A DNA stretch of 64,000 nt, from contig NC_052046.1 in NCBI RefSeq assembly GCF_015832195.1, positions 34,748,911 through 34,812,910 of the forward strand. Direction: 5' to 3'. This document shows, piece by piece, positions 56,301-64,000 of the stretch (its first letter is position 1; each line of letters opens with the position of its first letter). The translations under genes and the position numbers were made by a program. The DNA comes from Motacilla alba alba. Its lineage: Eukaryota > Chordata > Aves > Passeriformes > Motacillidae. The notes under the pieces are model-generated. The model worked only from the letters and a program-made list of their open reading frames with translations, ran no database searches and was not told the DNA's origin.

Positions 56301-58703
56301 AAGTATTTTAGTTTACATGAACAGTGTAAGTGATGGGGACAAACTGATAGACGGGGTAAGAAGGGTAGATTAGTTTTATTATTTTGTAATTGTGGAAAAC
56401 AGCAAAGATGTCTGTAGACAGGAAGCAGCCTAAGCAATACTTCACAAAGTGAATAAATTTACCACTGTCTCTGATTCATAGTTTTCACCAGTGTTCTGCT
56501 GTCATGGTTTAACGCCAGCCAGCAGCCAAGCCCCAGGCAGCCACTTGCTCACTTCCCCACCAGTGAGACCAGGAACAGAATACTCATGGCTTGAGATACA
56601 GGGAAAACAAAGCAGTGCACACAAGCGAAGCAAAACGAGGAATTAATTCACCGCTTCCCAGGGTAGGCAGGTGTTCTGCCATCTCCACAAGAGCAGGGCC
56701 CCATCATGTGTAGCACTTACCTCAGGAGACAAACACTGTCACTCCAAATGGTCCACCTTTTCTCTTTCTTTCCCTCAGTTTTATGTGCTGAGCATGATGT
56801 CACATGGTCTGGAAATCCCTTTGGTCAGTTGGGGTCACCTGTCCCAGCTGTGTCTCCTCCCAGCCTCTCATGCACCCCCAACTTCCTCACCAGCGTAGAA
56901 GCGCAAACAGCAGAAAAGGCCTTGGATCTGTGTAAGCCCTGCTGAGCAATAACAAAAACATCTCTGTATTATCAACCCTGTGTTTAGCACAAATCCAAAA
57001 TACAGCCTATACAGGCCACTGTGAAGAAAATGAACTCTATCCCAGCTGAAACTAGCAGAACAACTCCTCGTTTACAAAGCTGCAAATGAAAAATAAAGTT
57101 TAATGAGTTTTGCTTGTAGTTAATGATCTCTCAGATGGCAAGTCTTTATGTTGTTCTTATAAGTAGGAAGAGTGTGGATAATGTTAGAGTAGCAGAAACA
57201 CAATTTTTTTCAGAAGGTGGAATCCTAGAACTAAAACCTGAAATGAAGCACAGTTTTGTCTCAGTGGCAGATGAGGAGTATGCTCTGTGTCAGCTGCATG
57301 TCATTTTCTGTTCTGCTGCATTATGAAGCCTGCCAGTGATTTGTTGTTAAGAGTGGTGCTACCTTACTATTACCTTCAGAACAGACCTCTGCATTCTCAA
57401 AGACAGTGTTTCACTGGTGTGTGCAGTGTTCATTCATGATGTGTAGGCAGGGAAATGTTTACTCTCTTAATACAAGTGTCAGTCATTTTAAGGATTCCAG
57501 ATTACACATTTGGGCTCTTTGGGGCTTTGTTTGATTTTTTTATTTAAGGTACAGTATTTCATGTAAGTTCCCCAATAGAAATATCTTTCATTCAGACTGT
57601 AAAAAAATCTTATACTTCTGTTTCAATTCCAGACAGGACAATTAAGATCTTTCATTTTGAAAATTTGCAGTGCACATTTTAATAGTTTGTGTTATACTTT
57701 ATTCTCCTCTACCAGATTTGCAGAAAGGAAGGGAAAAAAAATCCATTATTGCAGCAATTAGTGAGTTAGATTATAGATAAATATGCATGTGCTGGTAGCC
57801 AGGATGGGCCAAATGCAAGGGAATTGTGACCTTTTTTCAAAATACATGCTTGAGAGGCAGTTGTTTTACCTGAGCATAGCTGGTAAGTCTTTCCATTGTT
57901 CAGTGGCCTAGGATGTGGTCTCTCTCTTCAAAGTGCTTTCTGTGGTTTCTTTGTTAGTGGTTTTCACCAACTCTGCCGGCCTTCTGTAGTTAACAGACTC
58001 ATCAGCTGACCTAAAGACTGGTTTTTCTCCTCCAGAGTATCAGAAAATCAGAATTTTGTTTCTAAGAAATGCAGGCCTAGGCATCGTCTTAGTTGTCTCT
58101 TGAGATATGCACAGGAGTGTTTGATTGCATTAAAAAAAAAAACCAAACCTGTGATTCTTCAATCCATTGGCACAGTATTTAATATTTTTGTAAAATAATG
58201 TGGCAAACAAGGTCTGTTGACTTTGGACTTTGTTTCCTCGTTTTGGAAAATACAGAAGCATACAAATTCCTGTCTCTATGGGTATTGTATCAAGGGCTGA
58301 TGCTATTTCAGTGTTGTTGTTAGTAAGAAATACTGGAAGGTGTGACACTCAAACCTGCTGGTAAGGGAAAAAAATCTTTTACAGACATAGCAGACCCAGA
58401 AGTAGGGGAATTATGGAGAGTCATGCTATTTCCTTTTAGACAAGTGTGGTCTAGTATGTGTTAAAAATGATTAATTTTCTTGTGCTGTAAACTTTAAGGA
58501 ATCTTGACAGGTTTATTTTCTTCTGTGGGTGTTTGTCTTATCTGCTTGTCAAGGTTCATAGAATCACTGAGGGAGCAGGGAGGGGATAAAAAAATCCCAA
58601 AACAAAGGTCCTTAGGTTTTATTTCTGCTTCTTGTTGTTGTTGCTTTTTTGTTATTTTTTAAAATTCTCCCTGAATAAATACTTACTGTGAAAGTGTGCT
58701 GTG

Positions 58704-58757
<54 letters not shown>

Positions 58758-61700
58758 GGGCAGGCGGGGGTTGCTTTTTCCCCTTTTTTGGTAGGTGTTA
58801 CATGGTACAGGGCTCTGAAACTTGTAGCTGTTTTGTTTGTGACTGTGTGTGGAAACTGAACTTCAGGAGGAATGTCGAAGTTAAATAAGGAAGATAAAAA
58901 TACAATTTAAGTTTAATTCTAATGAAAAAGTTTTTGTTTGAATTAAAACATTCACAGCGTGCTGTTATTCATGTAATAATTGATAATCTTCATAATACAA
59001 GTTCTCTTGAAGTATTTCAGTGAGCAAGACAGTAATTATTCCATTACGTCATATGGAAGTTAGATTAAAATAAATTGTTGAGATTAGCAGTTCTTTGCAT
59101 TTTTTAGTTAGTTTCTTGAAGGAAAGACGTTTAGTTTTTATTCACTATGCACACGGATCTTTAGGATGTATAACAGTTTTCTTATGGACTGTCCATGTTT
59201 ATATCTATCTGGCAATACTTCTCTTTTAAATCAGTAAAGACTCTTGGAAGACTGAATTACTTCAGGTGCTGTGGTAGAAAAAGAAATTATTGTTACATGA
59301 AAAATTTCACTTCATACAAGTGATCAAGTCATTTGTAAGGCTGCAAAAATATATACAGGTGGTTAATGTACACACTGGTCAGTCATTTAAATTAATTACT
59401 TTTATTTCTTTTGCTTTTAATGATCTGGGATAGAAATTCAGATTGGTGTTAAGTTATAATGTAAGTTTTACAACATGGAAATTTGATAAAGCATTTTGGA
59501 AGTATTAGGAAGTGGATGCACTTAATTGGTTGCAAATCAAGTCAAATCACTTTCTGTGTCATAGCTTCATTTTCTTCCATTCCCTTGTCACAAGCTATCA
59601 GTCTATTTTGGGAATTACTTGCTTCTGACATAAAAAGCCCTGTCCTCCTTATGAATTTGAATACCCACACTTGCTCCAGTAAGCTTTTGGAAACACTGGG
59701 TCGTTAGTTTTGTGGTACATGAAGTGTTTCTGAAATGTTCATAACTCCTTTGAAAGGAGTCCTGTGAACAAAAGAGTGAAGTGTGAAGATGCAATGCCAA
59801 CTAACCTTACCTTGTCCTGTACCTTGTATCTGCAAGATTTATAAGGACTGGAGTTGGGGTTATTCTGTTTCTTTTTGCTATTTTTAATTGGGAAGTTACT
59901 AGGTAATATGAATAGTAAAGTTTTATACAAATAGAAGCAGTTCGTAAGCAGTAATAGCAACACAATATAGTGACACAATATTTAGCAGAGAAGTATCAGG
60001 ACTACTGGAATCATCTGCAGTCCAGTTTTTTTGTCTGTGCAAAGAGGAGCCTTTTATGTTGTGGTAACAATAGCTGTCTTTGATATGTAATTAAATTCCT
60101 GCTGGTCAATTTAAAATTTATTTAAAAAGTTAGATGAAATCTACTTTACAATAATCATTCCCGTCTTTAAAAAATTACTTTAATTTGACCAAACCCATCA
60201 TATGTGTCTCTTTGAAAATTACTTGTCAAAGAGAATGACTTTCAAATTACTTTTGCTTTTTTTTGACCTTTTTCCTTCTTAATACAGCAATAGATATGAC
60301 ATTGTTTTTTAGTTTGTTACTGAATAGATAATGTTACAAAAATGGAATTAACTTCTGCATTGTGTTCAGCCACTATTTATCATTATAGATGATATGGTTG
60401 TTACAGTGACACTATAGACAGTGTAATGTTTTGAAATGGATGAGTTAATTCACAGAATTGTGCTTGATTTGCTGTGGTTATTTGAGCGGTTCAATTTGTG
60501 GTCAATTTGTGGCCAATGTATAGCCTTTGATTTACACATTAAGGCCACTCTCATGATTTCTTTCAAATTCTTCCTCTTATATACTTGCTAGGTGGCTGGC
60601 AGTGTTATTTCTTAAGGCTGGGGTTTATGTTTGGGGATTTTTTTAAGTTGGCGACTCTCAACTATATTTTTACTTCCAGGCACTTTTCTATGGAAACTTG
60701 TGTTTCTAACAAAGTATTCTTCCCACTGCTATATCTGTACCATCAAATCAAACTTCAGTGAGGTGCAGCCACTGCATAAAAATTAGTGGTGATGGCCTCT
60801 CATTATTAGTTTATACATGGCATAATTTAAGCTGTGGTTATTTTCATTCTAAGGGCTATTGCAGTATAAACAACTGCAAAATTACACTACTTCTGATAAA
60901 CTGTTAAACTGAAATCAGTAATTGTAATACCAATAAAAAAAACCTAAATTGTTTTAAATTTAGAGCATCCAGTTGGAAAGAGCTGTGAAATTCCTTGGAG
61001 TCTTAAGCACATTTCCATATGTTCTGCGCTGATGCATTGTAAATTAATGGCATACAGACTGCTGCATTTAGTTTACATGGATAATGGCCAAGCTTATTTT
61101 GTGTGGATTTTTTCAGTCACAGTGTGTATGCCTGTCAGTTGATAAAATAGTGTCAGAAGCAGCATTACGTGGTTATGGATCTGCATCTGTAGGTACTGGC
61201 ACTGCTGGGGTTGTCAAAAGTACCAAAATACGTATTGATGGTTGTGAAACAATAGTACGAACTTAGATGTTACTGATATCTTTTGGCTTATTTGTCTTTA
61301 ATATGCTTTTATGTTACTGTATTTTAAAATATATTAAAAATATTTATTTGAAGGTAGAAACAGCTGCCAGTTGCAGAGCTCTGCCGTGAAGGATAATGTA
61401 TGGAGTTGAGTACAACCTGAAGCAGCTGTGTTAACTGCTGGCTCAGCCAACACCCATGTGCATCTATCTGGTTTTGCCTTTATCAGTAAATACAGAAGTG
61501 AGGATGGTCTGAGGGACCAGCCATTCTTTAGTTCTGAATTAATTGCTGTAGTTTCATTTTAACTAGACTTTCAGCAGCATAGCAAGAATAAATGTGTATG
61601 TATTGGTAAGTTTGTATATAGGTCTGCATTTGACATCTTCCTCTCTTAGCAATGTCAAGGTCTTGTCCTTTCTCAGATGGCATATTGACATTTTTTGAAG

Positions 61701-64000
61701 ACAGACAGAATTATAGTTGATAAGCTATGTATGCCAAATTTGCCAGTTTCAATCCACCTAAATTTGCTTAAATCTCTGCTCCTGCAATTGAAAATTTTGT
61801 TAGTCTAGTCAGAGATTGTTGTGTGGCCAGACCTAAAACTTACTTAGTGCTATTAATGTTAAAAATTGCCTGAGGTATCAGAAAGGTGGAAAATCACTTC
61901 CCTTTTTATGAACTGGATTTAACTTTATGAATCTTGATCTAACTTGTAGTTTCATGTGCCACTTTTTGTTGGGATGTCTTCCTCATTTTACTTGTTAGTA
62001 AATGATTGTAAAATCACTGGCCACTATTCAGAAATGTTTCAGGAAAAGACAATTTCTAAAGTTAAGTTAACTGTCAATAAATGAAGCAATCTAGTATTTT
62101 TATGGGTTTTTTCCTTAAAATGTTTGAATTTTGCTCTTAAAATGTGATTTGGGTACAAAGTATGTTCGTACCTCTGGTATAATGGCAAAAACCTGAGTCA
62201 TTAGCTTTAGAAAATAACTTTTTACTCATGTTTTATATGAATTTGATTAGCGTGTCAGCTATAGTTGATAGCCCCATTCACTGCAATCCTTTGAGCTGTG
62301 TCCTTCAGACAGTTCTATACCCAGTGCACCATGACCCTGCTCATCCCACACTTGGATACCTTGTCCAGAAGGATGTTGTGGGGACAATATAAAAGCCAAA
62401 AAAGGCAAAACTCACTAAAAGGCAAAAATCGCACATCCACTATCTTTCCTTCATCTGATGGATGGGTGACCTTATTCTAGAAGCGTATCAAATTAGTTCA
62501 TACAGGACTTTTTCCTTGTCAACCCAAGTTGATAGTACCTAATGATTGCATTGTTATTTAAATGCCTTACAGTAGCATACAGTATAATCTCCATAATTTT
62601 TCTGAGTGTTGAGGTGAGACTAACAGGTCTGTAGGTAACAGGTCTGGGTAATTCCTCTTTCCCTTCTTATAAAATGGAATAACATTGGCTAGCTTCTATT
62701 CAGTAGGGACCTCCCCAGACTCCCAAGACATTTGGTAGCTGGTGGACAGTAGTAGTGCCGTAACAAACATCAACTTATTCAGTACTCAAGTAAATCCCAT
62801 CAGATCCCATTGACTTGTGCACTGTGAACTGCTACAGCTAGTCCCTGAGAAATGTCTAAACAAATGGAAAGTCACTATTCCTGAAGTCATCCTCTAAATC
62901 CAGGGCAGATGGCAGTTTATCTGTATTATTAAAGACTGAGGCAAAGGAAAGCATTGAGTCTGTCCACATTTCGTCACCCTCAATAGTCAGATGACCATCT
63001 TCAACAAGTGTCACTCTTGTAATTTCTTTAGACCTCCTCTTGCTACTAGTGTACTTTAAAAACCCTTCTTGTTGTCTGACACAATACTGGTCAGTTTCAT
63101 CTCTAATTGAGCTTTGACCTTTTGCATCTTTTCCCCTGCGTATATGAACCACAGCTCTGTCAAATTCCAGCAAAGTCTAACCTTGTTTCCAAACAGCATA
63201 CAATTTATTTTTCCTCCTGAGCTCCAAGAGGAGCTCTCTGTCCAATCAAACTTATCTCCTGTCCTGTTTGCTTGACTTTTGATACAATGAAATTGCTGAC
63301 TCCTTTGCTTTTATGTAGTGAAGAATTCCAATTCCAAGAATTTTAATTCTGGTTTGGGTTTTTTTCTTAAACGTGTTTAATTTTTTCAAATAAAAATATC
63401 AAACATTTTGATTTTTGTAACTGCCTGGTAGCCTTGCTTTCATAGTACATAAATGGGGAAAAAAAGCTATTTTAAAACCATTAATATTTGGGGGTTTTTA
63501 ACTTTTTATTTTTTTTATTAGCATGGTGAGATTTGGACTGTAATTGGATATGATTTGTGTAACTGTGTTTGTTCTCTTGCAGGAAATACAGCACTACATG
63601 ACTGTGCAGAATCTGGAAGTTTGGAGATCATGAAGATGCTTCTCAAGTATTGTGCTAAGATGGAAAAGGATGGTTATGGAATGACTCCCCTTCTGTCAGC
63701 CAGTGTGACAGGCCACACAAATATAGTGGACTTTCTGACCCAGCATGTACAGACCAGTAAGGCTGAGCGCATAAATGCCCTGGAACTTCTAGGAGCAACA
63801 TTTGTGGACAAAAAGAGAGATCTGCTTGGTGCTTTGAAATACTGGAAAAGAGCTATGGAGATGAGATACAGTGATAGGACTAATATCCTCAGCAAACCTG
63901 TGCCACAAACACTAATTATGGCTTATGATTATGCTAAAGAGGTAAACAGTTCAGAAGAGTTAGAAAATCTTATTGCAGACCCAGATGAAATGAGAATGCA
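52777..64000 (+). CDS. FEM1C: FEM1C, CUL2 ubiquitin-ligase substrate receptor; 5' part, runs off the window
   Basis: FEM1C is the substrate-binding subunit of a CUL2-RBX1-elongin B/C E3 ligase; its N-terminal ankyrin repeats read C-terminal degrons ending in Arg. Two coding exons are present (52777-53320 and 63583-64000), giving residues 1-320 of about 617. The ankyrin ladder is plain: NGATPLLMAARYGHLDMVEY (40-59), GAPPLWAASAAGHLKVVQ (83-100), STPLRAACFDGHLEIVKY (117-134), HTCLMISCYKGHKEIAQY (150-167), then NTALHDCAESGSLEIMKM and GMTPLLSASVTGHTNIVDF in the second exon. Asp77 and Asp126, which I recall as degron-pocket residues, are kept. The close paralogues FEM1A and FEM1B differ at the N-terminus; MDLKTAVFNAARDGKLRLL fits FEM1C. 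The VHL-box region lies beyond the window. Confidence 0.97.
56500..57062 (-). mobile_element. Solo LTR, ERV-L-like, in the FEM1C intron
   Basis: Starts TGTCATGGTTTAACGCCAGC and ends near ATCCCAGCTGAAACTAGCAG followed by AACA. These are the reverse complements of the 3' and 5' ends of a common bird ERV-L-type LTR. Blocks inside such as CCTTTGGTCAGTTGGGGTCA also fit. No internal region is present, so it is a recombined solo LTR, antisense to FEM1C. I could not see a matching target-site duplication. Confidence 0.75.
58706..58755 (+). repeat. Homopolymer of 50 T
   Basis: An uninterrupted T run, followed by GCGGGCAGGCGGGGG. The length may be imprecise because homopolymers are hard to sequence. 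Confidence 0.95.
62285..63240 (-). mobile_element. Old CR1 LINE ORF2 remnant in the FEM1C intron
   Basis: Read on the minus strand it shows broken reverse-transcriptase neighbourhoods: GFLKYTSSKRRSKE (near 63050), a GPDGI-like segment where TCTGATGGGATTTACT lies (about 62790-62805), and NYRPVSL-type remains (about 62600-62660). It is heavily mutated, so it is old. Boundaries are approximate. Confidence 0.7.
63583..64000 (+). CDS. FEM1C: FEM1C second coding exon (partial, cut by the window end)
   Basis: Acceptor TTCTCTTGCAG ending 63582; the codon G|GA joins to the first exon in phase. Residues 182-320 are encoded (GNTALHDCAESGSLEIM through DPDEMRM). In this gene family the remaining protein is usually in this one exon. 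Confidence 0.97.

Larger units (their letters stand above)
53321..63582 (+). other. FEM1C 10.3-kb intron, contents
   Basis: AT-rich. It holds a solo LTR (56500-57062), a 50-base T run (58706-58755) and an old CR1 (about 62285-63240). I saw no further exon in it. Short frames are unconvincing. Confidence 0.85.

Noticed and set aside
62856..63173. 105-codon minus-strand frame as a possible gene
   Set aside because: Its GFLKYTSSKRRSKE region and surroundings belong to a decayed CR1 ORF2, so it is a transposon remnant.
63674..63895. 73-codon minus-strand frame
   Set aside because: Exact antisense shadow of the FEM1C second coding exon.

Overview
This is vertebrate nuclear DNA, almost certainly from a bird. 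It has long introns with GT-AG splice sites, two CpG-island promoters, and several truncated CR1 retrotransposons ending in the avian octamer tail (ATTCTGTG-like). A solo LTR resembles bird ERV-L elements. The two genes present are both on the Z chromosome in birds and on 5q in human, so Z linkage is likely but is inferred, not read from the sequence. Most of the window is intergenic or intronic.

Region by region. 1-9.1 kb holds no gene I can support; the first 0.4 kb could be the tail of a plus-strand 3' UTR. 9.15-25.2 kb is a complete ALDH7A1 (antiquitin, alpha-aminoadipic semialdehyde dehydrogenase) gene on the minus strand. All 18 coding exons can be placed to the base, and they join in one open frame of 535 codons plus stop. 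Its CpG-island promoter lies around 24.6-25.4 kb. 25.4-51.7 kb is about 26 kb of intergenic DNA with CR1 fragments, one probable LTR (about 33.1-33.6 kb), low-complexity tracts and short tandem repeats. 51.76-52.3 kb is the CpG island of FEM1C on the plus strand. The FEM1C start codon is at 52777, the first coding exon ends at 53320, a 10.3 kb intron follows, and the second coding exon starts at 63583 and runs off the window at 64000. The first 320 residues are present.

The genes are divergent and functionally unrelated. ALDH7A1 acts in lysine catabolism and aldehyde detoxification. FEM1C is an ankyrin-repeat substrate receptor of a CUL2 ubiquitin ligase that reads C-terminal degrons.

I found no undescribed multi-gene system. 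The observations most worth following are small. A perfect 18-bp palindrome at the end of a 13-bp tandem array contains the 5' splice site of ALDH7A1 exon 15. Two CTCF-like motifs lie 31 bp apart at the FEM1C island. A 14-bp perfect hairpin lies inside the longest unassigned intergenic reading frame. ALDH7A1 and FEM1C are also neighbours here, which they are not in mammals.
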